From Hydractinia symbiolongicarpus (Eukaryota > Cnidaria > Hydrozoa > Anthoathecata > Hydractiniidae), in assembly GCF_029227915.1 (NCBI RefSeq), contig NC_079876.1, positions 19,654,001 through 19,718,000 on the forward strand: 64,000 nucleotides of DNA, given 5' to 3'. The first letter of the stretch is position 1. Each line of letters starts with the position of its first letter. Under the pieces are notes generated by a model, which was not told where the DNA came from, ran no database searches, and worked only from the letters and a program-made list of their open reading frames with translations. The translations under genes and the position numbers were made by a program. Shown one piece after another: positions 33,588 to 46,300 of the stretch.

Positions 33588-36500
33588 ATGGTAAGTGCTT
33601 TAAATTTGCCGGTACATGCGTACCCTTTCAAAATTAATCAAAGTTTAAATTTACTTTTACAATCTGACTTCGTGTGTAGAAACTTTCCTGTACGGAGCTT
33701 TCGCTAATGGGCTCATGTTCGCGAAAGTTTTAAATTTCGTGAGCAGGAACTTTCGCGAATTGAAGCAATTAATTTTTCGCGTTTACAGAATTGAACCAAT
33801 GCTCTTTTTCAATGTTAATTTGGGCAACATTCGTAAAAGGTCTGCGCTGCTTAAAGTACTTATATTTAATGATTAAGAATAAAGAAACATACAGATATTC
33901 ACCCACCTTATCCATTTGATTTAGTCAACAAATACACATGAGTTCCAGATAACTAATTAGTATAAGCTATTTCCTTGCCGCTTATAAGTTGTTTTATTGT
34001 ATTTGACTGAATCTTTTTCTTTTTTTTAGATTTCTAAATTTATTATTCTCGCCCTTGTTGGTATTTGCCTGGTAAGTTGATGGAGCAATATTTTTATTTT
34101 ATTTTATCTCATGCAGAAAAGTAACGAGACGTAAAATTTAGGTCGTTCATTAATGATAATTTATGTCGCGTAGAGCCTACACGCTTTTTCAAAAGAAATC
34201 ACTTTATAAAAAAGTGAGTAGTCGATTGCCAGAAAATTAAGAAACTTTAACTAAATCAATTTTTTTAAAGTAACTAAGAAACGCATTTATACATGCCTCT
34301 CATCAATCAATATCACCTGGAAATTAGACGAATTTCAACAGAACATACATTATTTTGGATGATAAATAAAAGGCGAAGAAATTATTTTATCTTTTCTTCT
34401 ATATAAATTAAGAAACTTGTTAAGAAACTTTGTCTAGTAAAATGGCCGTTTGCTTCTTTTCTTATAAAAAAATGTTTAATATTGTTATCAACGTCAAAAC
34501 CAATTCTGGAGAAAAGGGGATTCTTTCAGAACACACAAAGTCATCAAAATTAGCTTTAAGACAATTCGGATTGCTAATGTTGTCAAGTTGTATTTAACCT
34601 CAGTCCCCACCAATCACCAATTACAAGTGTCCCACAGCCTCGACTTAATCTCGACTTTCAAGGCAGGATTAATGAGACTTCTCCTTAATTAAAAAATATA
34701 CGTAGACATTAAATAAACTATATTAAATAACATCTCCCAAGGTTTATTCAATAAAACAAAGTTAATTTCCTATTTATTTTTTTTGTAGGCAAAGAAAGCC
34801 ATATTGCCAATTGAGGAAGGTGGCGAAAAATTTGAAGAGAAAATTGAAACCGACGTTGAAGCTGGTACTGAAATGTACGAAACACCAGATCACTGCGGTC
34901 GCAAAGCTGTCCGACAACTTATTCACACTAAATCAGTGAGTTTGAGATAAATTATTCATTCAGCATGTTACGTTGGAATCCAATTAGATTCAATTTAAAT
35001 TCAAGTCATTCAGTTATGCGCAGTAAAATATTGCAATAAAACGCCATCGGGACAGGCAAGCTGTGTCTTTTTCTACAAAAAGAAAAACAATAAATTGCAA
35101 ATGTGCTGTTTTTTATTCAACAACGTCAACAATACTCAAGAATTGACAAAAACTTGGAAACAAAAATTGAACGAAAATGTTGATCAACGTCTTTGGTAAA
35201 ATTTGCATAAACCTCTTGAAATTATTGATTGATTATATAACCAATTGTTGGGTGTGTCCGCTATAAAAAGGTCATTTTTTGTAAATTGGAACCTTAAAAT
35301 GACGCCCGATATGGTGTCTACTACATAAAGGTTTTGTTATCAAAAAAGATGTCAGCTATGTTTTACTGTCGTTACTATATAAGATACAGTATGGAGCGCA
35401 AAGACATGCTTTCAGGGTAGAGCAAAAAGTTACAGTCCACCCTCTCTAATTCAAATTTTATGGGTGGAAGGAAGAGGATATGGTGGATTTAAAATTTGAA
35501 TTAGAGAGAGGTTTAAATTGTGGAAAGTTAAGCGTTGTGAATATACTTTGAGTAAAACCAAGAACAAAGAACAAATTTACATTGTTGGTTGGTTACAATG
35601 TTTAAAATAATAATGCGTCTCTCAGTCGCCATTATTCACAAAAGAATCAGTGTAAGAATTTTTGCTTGATTAACCTCAATCTTTTCTGTGCAGGGGCTTT
35701 GTGCTGACAGAGTAAAAGGCGAGAAGACATGTGTCATTACACCAAGTGATCCTGCTGTTGATAGATCTGTACATGATGTTGAGAATGGTCTAGAAAAGGT
35801 GAGTTTTTGGTATGGAAAACTTAAATAAAATTAAGAGAGTAATTAGTTATTTTCACAGTATTTAATAACACATAGTGACTGCTCTGTTACTTTGTTACTC
35901 TGTTTGTTTCGCACATATTTTCATATAGAGCAAAGGAAAATTCCCGTATCATAAAGTCGTCGAAGTTACGAACAAAATCATGTTGGTTCCTTTCCCAAAT
36001 CCAGAAAATTTGCCTAAGGCGATCCGTAAATTTTGTAAAGGACGAACCATTGTCAAAGGTGTTATCGAGAACAAAGAAGAGAAAGAACTTGAAGAAAAAG
36101 CCTTAGAAATTGCGAAAGGTTAGTGCTTAAATGAAACGCTAAATTTTAGCTATGCAAAAAATGAAATGAAAATGGACTGCTGTATATTTACTAGTAGACT
36201 GAAAATACTAATTGGAATACAATAACACAACACAATAAAGGTAGCTCATCCAACTTTTTGTATACCAGTGTTAGACTGATGTTTAAAAAAAAAACTTTTA
36301 TTTACTTTAATAAAAATTACCTTATTCGCACAAGTCGATAGAGAATTTCCCACTATCTTCCTTTAACGTATACTAACTAAAAAACAACTGAATTTTCTCA
36401 TAAATTTTTCATTGATCAATTCCTTTGGAGGTTTCTCTTTTAGGACTTTCCTAAGGACTTCAATTTTGTGAGTTTGGCAGATCTTGTAGACAGCATTAAA

Positions 36501-37105
36501 TGATAGACCTTTTAGTTTCTGCCAACAAGTTTTGTTTGAAACACCAAGAACAACTAGTTGCTCCAAATTTGTTTAGCGAATTACTTTTGGGACAGGACAG
36601 AGAAGTGAAATGATGCTGTAACCTTCAATTACTATCAATAATTATGACGGAACCCTTCTTAACTTTTTGCAACTTAAAGACTTTAAACAGTATAAAGGGT
36701 GGTTCTGATTGTTCCTGAATTGTGAAAGAAATCTAAAAGCTAGAAATTTTCGTACGATGCTCTCTTTACTTACTTTAAATTTAATTGATAACTTCTTTTA
36801 CATTTCATTATTTGGCTTTTATGTATTCTCCATACAAACCATTGTTTAAATTACTTTTTTTAGCTGCCAAGAAGAATTCTCGCAAACGAGCTGTTATCAG
36901 AGAATTCATTGCGTGCACTGGAAGTTCAACAATGGTTATTATGACATGTCCAGGAGAAAAACTTGAGGTGAAATGCAAGATCAGATCATCCTCATGCACG
37001 TACCATGTCACCTGTCCTATGGAATTGCAGAAAGGTGGCTTCGACTGCAAAGGTCTTCATAAATTCAACAGCGCAATCTGTTGCGATTATAAATGCCGTA
37101 AATAA
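33588..37105 (+). CDS. Secreted Cys-rich protein precursor, six exons, 242 aa
   Basis: Exons: 33588-33590 (ATG only, donor GTAAGT), 34030-34071, 34789-34935, 35694-35798, 35929-36118, 36864-37105. Every intron is GT..AG and the frame stays open throughout. Residues 1-15 form a signal peptide (MISKFIILALVGICL, then AKKA). An acidic segment rich in Glu follows to about residue 45, then a central region with Cys in DHCGRK, GLCADR, KTCVI and KFCKGR. A Glu/Lys-rich helix leads to a basic NSRKR site at about 186, suitable for prohormone-type cleavage, and then a 62-residue C-terminal domain with nine Cys including a CC pair (ICCDYKCRK at the end). AATAAA immediately follows the stop. I recognise no family. 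The architecture is that of a secreted, possibly processed effector or matrix peptide; function is not claimed. Confidence 0.8.
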
Positions 37106-37110
37106 ATAAA

Positions 37111-40100
37111 TGAACATTTTGTCTAGAACACTTGTATTTATTTTTGAACTTAAATCTGTTGCTGCGGGCGAAAAGTTTCCCTAATTTGCGAAGTATTTTA
37201 GGATTACTATGCCCTTTTCCCTAAAGTAATTTTGTTCTACAAAAACAGATACTTAAAGAGCAAAAAAACGGCCTAACGGGATGCGCAGTTGTATTATTTA
37301 AAGTTCTACGACAAATATTTTGTTTTCCCTGCGAAAATAAAAAGGTAAAGTATTTCCAACTCTAATTTTTTTCCCGCGGAAAAGTAATTTATAAACCAAT
37401 CATAATTTTCGTTTCCACATAATTAAAGCATAACATTAAAAATAGTGGACGGTGAATATCCAAGATTTCCGCAAAAAGAGCACCGTTCATTGTTATCCGT
37501 CTGGATATTTTAAGCGGCAATACGGCATTTTAGGCATTCTGATGGGCTTAGCGCTCTTGACGACGGCCCGATATTTTGCGGTATTGCCCGTCGTCAAGAA
37601 TAATGGTAGCTAAATATGTAAACAAGCACGAAAAAAATATTTAAGATGCATTGGAAATGATTATATATCTAACTTCTACAATATTTATTTATCGATAAAA
37701 ACATTTTCATAGGATAGAAACAAAACAATGTCAACTTTAACAGTTACGATAACCAGATTCAGCAACATTTCGTCGGATGCTTCTTCAACATTAGTTAACT
37801 AGCTACATTGTCCATAAAAAAACGATGATCTGATATCCAGTTTTGTCAAAAATTCTAAATTAAGGGCGACGGAATCATAAAAAATACATCTCCTCTCATT
37901 TGCAGATTCGTTCCTTCAGCTTTGTGGTCACCGAGTCAATGTAAAACACGTTTAAGCCCATGTTATTCTTGGCTAGATTGCTAGTTAAAAAAATTACTTC
38001 AATATTCGTTGCGCCTCAACTTTACACATTATTCTGTACGTGTCGAAAATCGAAATGCTTTTGTTTACAAAGTTTTATTCTATAGGGACTTTCGAATTCA
38101 AATAGGATTTTTGTTTTTAGACAGGACTGTTTCGATTGCACCGTTTCAGTCATTGCACAGACCTCGCAAGCTCGGTCGGCACTTAGACCTCGGTAATCAG
38201 TTATTATTGTATCAGAAACATTTATGTAGAAAAATTTATTTTTTCAATTTCCACTTAAGAACAAGACAGAAAGAATTAACAAAACTTGATTGGAGATTAT
38301 TTTAATTATCAATATAATTATCAATTTTAATTATCAATTTGTTTTTCTTTTGTTGTTATACCAATAAAAAAAACCGAAAAAAAAATAAAACAGGGAATTT
38401 ATTTAACTTTCATTGTGTTCAGTGAAAAAGATAATTCACCTACAAACAAGTTCGACTTTTATACAAATCCCTTGAGTTTTCTTTCTCTTCATAGTCGAGC
38501 CGGAGTTCGTTCTCACTCAATTTTTGCTTGATATTGTTGACTATTTCTTGCAAGCAATTTACGATCGTTTTCATCATTTTGTACCCTTTTTCGTTCATTA
38601 TAAGGGTATACTTTATTTGCAGCACTTTTATTTTTTTTTAGTTTACAAAAATAATATCGTCTAAAATCGTCTTCTTCTGCATTAAGGAAGAAGAACATAA
38701 GGGAAGTGACTTATAATTGGCTGGCCCAACTTGAGCAAAAATTACCTTTGGTTGTACCCATAAAAAGATGTCTGTTAACATTTATCTGCTCAACGCCCCT
38801 TCTAAGGAGGCGTCTATTACAGGAGGCGTTAATAACTATAGATATGCGTTTTTTAAACATTTCGGTTTTAGGGGGTTTATTAGAGGGAATATTTAAAAAA
38901 GACGTTTGTTAGAGGATTTACGGACACTCCTTTCGAGAGATCTTATCCAATGTTAAGTGATACACATTGGGAGCCCTGTTAGACGGTGGGTGATTTGATA
39001 AGATATTCCAAAAATAAAAAAATAAAAATTGAATATTAATTTATTTTTTGAATGATAAACGCTAAATTGTGTCAAATTAAATTAAAACAAGATAGCTGCA
39101 CAGCTATGAAGCTATTGCACCAATGTTACAACGGAGCTAGGTGTTTTTTGTTACTGAGGATACACAAAGCCTATTTCTAATCATCAACGTATTGCAAACA
39201 AATAAAAACTCAAGCCTCTCTTGCCTAGCATTTGCAATAGGTAAAGCTAGACTCATTACTAAAAATTGCTTTTATTACTTTTCAGAAACGCAAGACTAAA
39301 ATATAATGAATTAGAAAAGAAGTTAATAATGTTTCTAATAAAAGTTAAAAGCTGTACCATTAAAAGCATGTTTTAATATAACAAAATCCCTGCATAAGAG
39401 CTAATTTATGTCAATAAAATATATACAGCATCGAGAAAACACTTTAAGGCTTGGAAAATAAGAAATTCATTAAGAAAACAAAAGGTTGACTTTGCAATTT
39501 AGGAAGCATAACTAATGCTTGGTGCTTGTTTTACAGAGGAAAAATTAAGCAGGGTGGCTAAATTGTAGAACCCTCCTGTTTAGTCATTGAGCAGTGAGCT
39601 TAATAATAATATGCATATTTTATTTAAACTGGTAGCCGAATTGTTATTGTGTGCCAAGGACGCCTGAAAAAGAATGACAGGTAGAAAATCTACGGACGTA
39701 TACACCAGAACAGCTACGTAGTGAGTGCCAGATGGCAATATATACATACAGACAGCTAGCTAGCTATTTTGTGCTTTTCTCTTAAGTTTCCATTTAGTTT
39801 GGTATACGTCCCTTTTGGGCTAGCCATTGTTACTTCTTGTGTTGTTTTTTACCAACCTGAAGCTAGCCACAAAGTAGTAGGGAAGCATATACAGCTTTTG
39901 TAATAACAACCTGCCAATTTTAGCCATGATGCTTTTTTCATACACCATAATTTATTGTGTTTGCTTCACAGAAGTAGAATAAAATATTTTTTATCATATT
40001 TTTTTATATATATATATTATCTATATATTTTTTCCTATTTTTTTTATTTAATGACGTCAACAAACCATCTACAATAAAAAATTAGTACCTTGTTTTCATG

Positions 40101-40189
40101 TTTCCTCCATTGTGTAGGGCTTACACTGCTGGTCAAGAAAATGTATATGATCGTGTGGTGTTGATGAGGCGAGTAATGAAATATAAGGT
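37111..40189. other. AT-rich intergenic DNA, no gene seen
   Basis: Holds a hairpin with an 11-bp perfect stem (CTTGACGACGG 37556-37566 / CCGTCGTCAAG 37588-37598) inside a GC-richer patch typical of a small foldback repeat. TAGC-rich and TA-rich simple sequence lies at 39757-39765 and 40000-40030. Open frames at 38009-38305 and 38440-38912 have no domain. Confidence 0.4.
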
Positions 40190-42313
40190 TTTAAAAATTT
40201 TGCTGACGTCAGCAATGGCCTGTCAAAACCCCAATTTTTTTTTAGAAATTTGTATAACTGACCCCATCAACCCGTTCATTCCGAAAGGGATTCGGGACCC
40301 GGATTTGGGAAACTTACCCATATTGGTCCCAAAAAATGGAAAAAGCCATTAAAAAAATGGGTTGTTTTAGATGTTTTGCTGACGTAAGCAATGCATGTGC
40401 AAAAAAATGTTCTTATAATCTTACACAAAATTTCAAATGTCAAATCTTTCACAAAATAAAAAAAGAACAACTTGCAAGGTGCAAAATCTAGTTGATAAAA
40501 AGTTACAACAATGAAAAAATCAACAAAATCAAATCAACAAAAATAAGTTCTTTACACATTGTAAATATTGTCTTTCCTTTAAAAGCTTATACAAAAATAT
40601 GAAAAAGCCATAGTTTAGAAAACAATAAATGTAAATCAACAAAAATCAGTCATTTCAATTGCATACCATTCTCTCTCACAAGAATTTACACAAAAATGTA
40701 AAAATCAACCAGTTAAGAACACAAAAAATTTTCTTTTTTAGTATGATGATCCGTACTACCCTTTACCAACAATTCTGAACCTAAATGTCAAAAAATCAAT
40801 AAGCAAAGAATAAACTTGAATTAAAAAAGATCATTATTTTGGAAACATTGTATACGGTTCGTAAACAAAAGTTTACACAAAATGTAAAACAGATTGGTTT
40901 TTGAGAAACACATCTAAATCAACAAAAATGATTTCATTCAGCATGTCGTATATTGCCATTACCCATCAATCTTCCACAAAAAGGTTATGAAACACATCAG
41001 TCATTTCAGTGCACACAGTCATCGCCCATTAGATTACAAAATCAGAAACAAAACAAAAGTAAGTAACTTAACACACACACTTTAAGTTCTATAAAATTCG
41101 TTCCACTTGTCATTTTGCATGTGGTCCCCCTTGTAAAGTGCACAGTTAATGTGAAAAAAATTATAGATGAATTCCAGCGTGACGTCATTTGTTTACTTTT
41201 AAGCGGTAAGCTTCTTGACTCTGGCTTTTGCGTGGCAGGAAAAAAGATGCTAGGATTTGGTAACGGGGACATCGTTGGGGTTATAGACTATTATCAAGTG
41301 TAGGTTGATGCCTTCTGATTTATTTGAATTCATTAAATGTCATAAGAATGCCTTCTTCGTACCACTGAAAATGTAAACAACAGAATTCATCTATACTCTA
41401 TGGGCATAAAAATACATCCTACTATCCTGCAAAAGTTCAAGTCTTTGAAAAGTTTTGTAGGTAGCTAGCTAGCTTGTTACATCATAATTCGTGCTCATAA
41501 AAGAAGAGAAATTTGGAAACTATAGTAGTTAGCTATAGATAATTAAAAAAGAGGAATAACAACAGAAGTCATAGGTTAGAGCTAGCCATAGGATGGGGAG
41601 CAGGACTTGGAGGCTAACATTAGCTACTAAAGCTAGCTATTTATGCTTAGTAAAATACATATAAAGAGAAGCAATAGCAATGTAAAAATAATAACATTAC
41701 AGTTCAACAAACCAAAGTTTTCCGTTTTTTAGTCAGCCAAAAGCTTTATATAGCATTTTGAATTTTAGGACAATACATTAGTTACGCGCCAGGGCACAAG
41801 AACTAATGTAAAAAAAACGTAAACAAATATAGCTACATACGCGGTAAAATATAAAACTGCGCCTTTTCCTGGAAAATGCGAGTCTACTTGCTCCAGTAAC
41901 ATAAAAACCAAACGTCTAAAAATATCAAAGTTCTTACTCTTTGTGATTTCAACTCCACTTCAAACTCTAACCTTTGTTTTCTACTTCTCACTTCACTTTT
42001 CACTTCTTCACTTGGACTTTTTTCTTTTTTAATATGCTTTTTTGAACCACTTATTTTACTTTTTTCAAGATCGTTCTTTTGTGGGTTTTTTGTCAGCGAG
42101 AGGACACCATTTTTCGAAAGTTAGCCATTACATTTATTTCAGCAAATCAAATTGAGTCGTTTTCATCACGTGATGTAACCAAAGTAAATCCGCTAGCAAA
42201 ATGGACATAATTTTTTCGGCGACTTTAAAGAGAATTTCGGCAACATCAAAGGAAAATGACGATATCAACTTTGCCTGTCACAGACACACGGAACTGGCGT
42301 ATTATTATATAGA
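40190..42313 (-). mobile_element. Large Helitron-like element, inverted copy (left of the BPI gene)
   Basis: The 5' end on the minus strand is TCTATATAATAATACGCC, ending at plus 42313 with T next. The interior matches 55198-58050 in reverse complement, with indels: the gtgcgtaactaatgt region, tatttatgcttagtaaaa, the repeated acaaaatgtaaaaatcaacc units, and gcaaggtgcaaaatctagttg. Near 40200-40340 it also matches the second tandem element at about 58330-58400 and the ctgacgtcagc phrase. The 3' hairpin/CTAG terminus was not found, so the left edge is approximate. No long open frame. Confidence 0.65.
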
Positions 42314-43362
42314 TACTTTTCTACGTTCATTTTTCGAAATTAACAAAGTTTTTTTTCTAATTACCCGCCATATGTACGCAGCCCACGCTGTAGAATTGAC
42401 ATGATCCCATCTACTAAGCGTTACAACGCTCAAACAAGAATAACAGGCGAATCAACCTTTAAATTAGTAAACGGCGACAGTTAGATAAGCATTTTTGCTA
42501 ATGTAATGTTAACGCACAAAGTTTCACACACACATCAAATTTTTAGACCCTTTCACGAAAGTTTATGCCTTAGAAAATTCTAAAAAAAAACTTATATTAG
42601 CGAAAGTTTTTCCCACAACATATTTCAAACTTTTTCATCTGCGAAATTGTATGCCCTAAATCAATGCGCGGGTCTTTTTCTAGGTAAAGCACTAACTTTA
42701 AGCCTACTGATGGTTGCATTGCGTCATACATGTTTATTAAAAGTAGATAATATGTTCCTCCCACTCGTAAAGCTTTATATTCAAGATTTCTTTTTATATT
42801 CCTTTTATTTGCGAAAGAATTGCATTGTTTTTCTTATTCGCAAAAGTCAATTAAAAAAAATGCCTGATTTTTTTGCGGCTGTCAATACTGTGCTCCTTGC
42901 AGTAGTCGCGGCTAACTAAAGTTTCCCAGTGGGTATTTCTTCCTAAGTTTTTTTTTCAGAAATTAGCTGCACTAGTAAAAAGAAATTATAAATGGATTTT
43001 TTTATAAGTATAATTTGAAGTAGGTGCTTTTTGTTTGGTTATAATACATATATATTAAGCAACCTAAAGGTTATTACAGCTGCCACGTCAACATTAAAAC
43101 AGTAGCTCAGTGACAAGAGTGACAAGTGACTAAAATCTTTATTTAAACAGAGTCATATATAAACAGAAAAAACTGCTTCTATGACAAAAACAAAAAAACT
43201 CATAAGGAAATCTTTTAGTTAAAACACACTGCGTGCAACTGTGTCAACACACCTATCCTTTCACTTGAAAATATGTTTGTTCAGAAGTTATTAATTTTCA
43301 GTAGAAAATAGGTTTGAGCTTTTTTGAAAATATTCTTTATGTCACGCAAAGTTTGAAGCAAG
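42314..43362. other. Non-coding 5' flank of the BPI-like gene
   Basis: AT-rich. Contains cgaaagttt / gcgaaagt phrases (42555-42605). The open frame at 42647-42919 has no domain. Nothing else is recognised. Confidence 0.35.
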
Positions 43363-46300
43363 ATGGGATATCCTGTATTCTTCACATTAGTCTGCTGGTG
43401 TATATTCGTCATCGCATTGAGCGCTCAAAATGTTCCCCATGGAGCTCGTGTGCGAGTCACAACTAAGGGATTGCAATACGGTAAGACATTTTTCAAAGTT
43501 AACCAAAATGAAACAGTAGCAAATTATTTACGCTAAGGTAGTTTAATAAATACGAATTTACTATTAAACCAGCCTACGATAATTCAGCGCTATTTATTAA
43601 ATAATATTATTCACTTTTTTATTTTCTTATCTCGCATTTTTCTCTTTTCTTTTCTAGTCCACAAACAATTTAAGTTTGATTCTGGAGGTCAATCTTAAGT
43701 TTCATTTCTCCCACTTGTCACTTTAAATTACTAAGTTATTTAATAGACCTAAAAAAGACAATTACTACTTTGTTAATGCTAATTTTCGCGCGTTTTTAAT
43801 TTTGCGGATTAAAAAAAATACTACTACATATTTAAAAAAATTAAGTAGATCAAAGAAAATAAAAATTGCTTTTATAAAAGTTGGGTTAAACTTTGACGAA
43901 TTATAGACTTCTATTTCACACGAATTAACATTTGGAAAAGGTATATTAAAAAGCATTTGACGAATTTGGAAAACATCTGCGGTAACTATTAGCTGCACAA
44001 AATATGACCACCAAGCTATATCTGCCCTAACAAAACATAAAGAATTTATAAAAAACAGCCTTCTTCATTGGTTATTTAAACAAGCTTGAAATCTCTTTAA
44101 TGTAAAAATCGTATTTGGATTTAGGTGCAAGTCTTGGCGTAAAAAAACTTCAACAAGAACTAACAAATAAAGCAATACCGTCTCAGAGTGGAATCGGAGG
44201 AGATGTAACGTGGAATGCACAGAAGTAAGTACATAACCTTAAATTGAGTGGTTCTTTTGAGTTTAGACATTCAAAGCGTCTAAGTAAATGGGTTAATAAG
44301 CAAACCAAAACATGAGGCCCCATCAGTTTCCTTTCTCACGCTCGTGCTAGCGTTTATTTCTGAAATTATCAACTATGCTTTATATACGAAAAAAGTGTTT
44401 TCGGCTTTTACGGAAAAGCATAATAGATGTACACGCAGCCATTTTCACATTTCTTAATTATTCACAAAGAATAACTGCGTGGTTTTAACGAGTGATAAAT
44501 ACAACCAGTATATTCCGGTAACTTTTATTTCATAACGGAACTCATTCTTGCTTATTCTTTTTAATATAGGAGTATATTATTAACCCCAATGGTATTCTTT
44601 AATTGACGGCGTGAAAATGCTGGCCATAGTGATTAGTCTTAATTGATCATTTTAAAATTTTAAACCAACATCGTGTTTTTATTTGGTAAAAGAAAAAAAA
44701 ATATCCCAAGATTTAACGAAATAGAACCAGAAGTATTGTGTCATTTGCTTTAGAATACACATCCTTTTAACTTGGCTTTGACAGCAAGAAAAATACAAGA
44801 TTCTTTTCGTGAATTGTCATACTGTTTAATTTTCAGCATTTTTATCTACTACGTCCGTGTGGGAAGATATTCTGTTCAACCTCTCGCAGGAAATGGTTTA
44901 AGATTTATCGTTCAAGATATATCAGTGTCTGCTAAAGGAAAAGTTTCGGTGAAATACCGAAAAGGATGGTAAGACACTTTCGACAGTTCCTATATTTTTT
45001 CATTTTTCTGTACAAATACTTCTTATGAATACTTCTGATTAATATTTGTCATAAATTTTCGGCACACACGGCACACACGTATTCTTTCACCGTAATTTAA
45101 TAAAAGTCTAGAACGAGTGAGCTCTACAACGAAAATGAGATGAAAAGTCCTTTGTGCTTTAACTTGTGCTGTTATTAAATCGAAGTCAATTTTTTTGTTT
45201 CTTTTATTCTCGATCCTTTTCTAGGATAAAAGTCGGAGACACCACAAACATCCAAGCAAAAGCCAATGGTATTGGCTTCACTGTTGACATTAAAATTGGT
45301 AACACTTCTTTATTTTGTTATTGCTGAGAATCGACAAGAAGAATTCTTGCAAGTTTTAAACCTTAACAGATTTCAATACATATTTTAAAACGCAAAAAGA
45401 AAAATCAAATCATTTTATTTTCAACTAAAAATTAAGGTTCAAAAAATGTTCTCGTATAAGTTATTGTACATGTTCATTTTTTGTTGACAATTTTCTATGC
45501 ATTAAGATCTTGGCATATAGCGCATCAGAAACATTAGCCCCATTTTCTGGAATAACCAAGAAGGTACTTCTCGCTTCGCAGTTGCTTTCTTCAGTATCTT
45601 GTTAGAGGAGATATATTGACAATGAAGTATATGTTTTTAATAGGTTAAAGCCTTTCTGTTAATATGCTGTTTTTCTTAAGACGCAAAAAGTGGAAAGCCT
45701 GTATTGACTGCACAGTCCTGTTCAGCTGGAATTTCGGATCTCGATTTGGATTTCTCCGGTGGATTGTCGTAAGTTCTTTAATCATCTCAAATATAATTTA
45801 TCCTGTTCAAAATCTGCGCTTTTTTTTCTTTTTTCCATTTAATTTTATACTTTCTTTTTCGTCTTAGCAGAGCCAAAAACTGGAAGATTTTAAATGATTA
45901 TATCGATTCAACGTTTTTGCAAAAATCATTATAATAATACGAAGTCCGTCTGTGACAGACAAAGTGGATCATATATTTTTTTAAATTTTCTTTAAAAGCG
46001 TCTATAATACACCCTCTAATGAATAATCTGCGTAATTTATTAATGTTTTTTTAGGTATTGTGATAAGAAGCACAATAAATTTAAGTGGATTTCTTCCATG
46101 GGTTTAAATAACTAGTGTATTTATAAACTTACGGCACAAAGAGAATAATACTTGCAACATCCCACGATTTATAACTGTTTATACAAAACAAACTTCCAAA
46201 TATTTGTTTTCATTATTAAAGCTGTGCCAACAATAAGTAGAGATCTGTATTACCAAGTTTAAAGTTGGGTGACGTGAAGGGTAAGCACAAAAACTACATT

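Noticed and set aside
36363-36566. Minus-strand 67-codon frame in the last intron of the secreted-protein gene
   Set aside because: Looks protein-like in composition (Lys/Leu-rich) but shows no domain, start context or splice structure.
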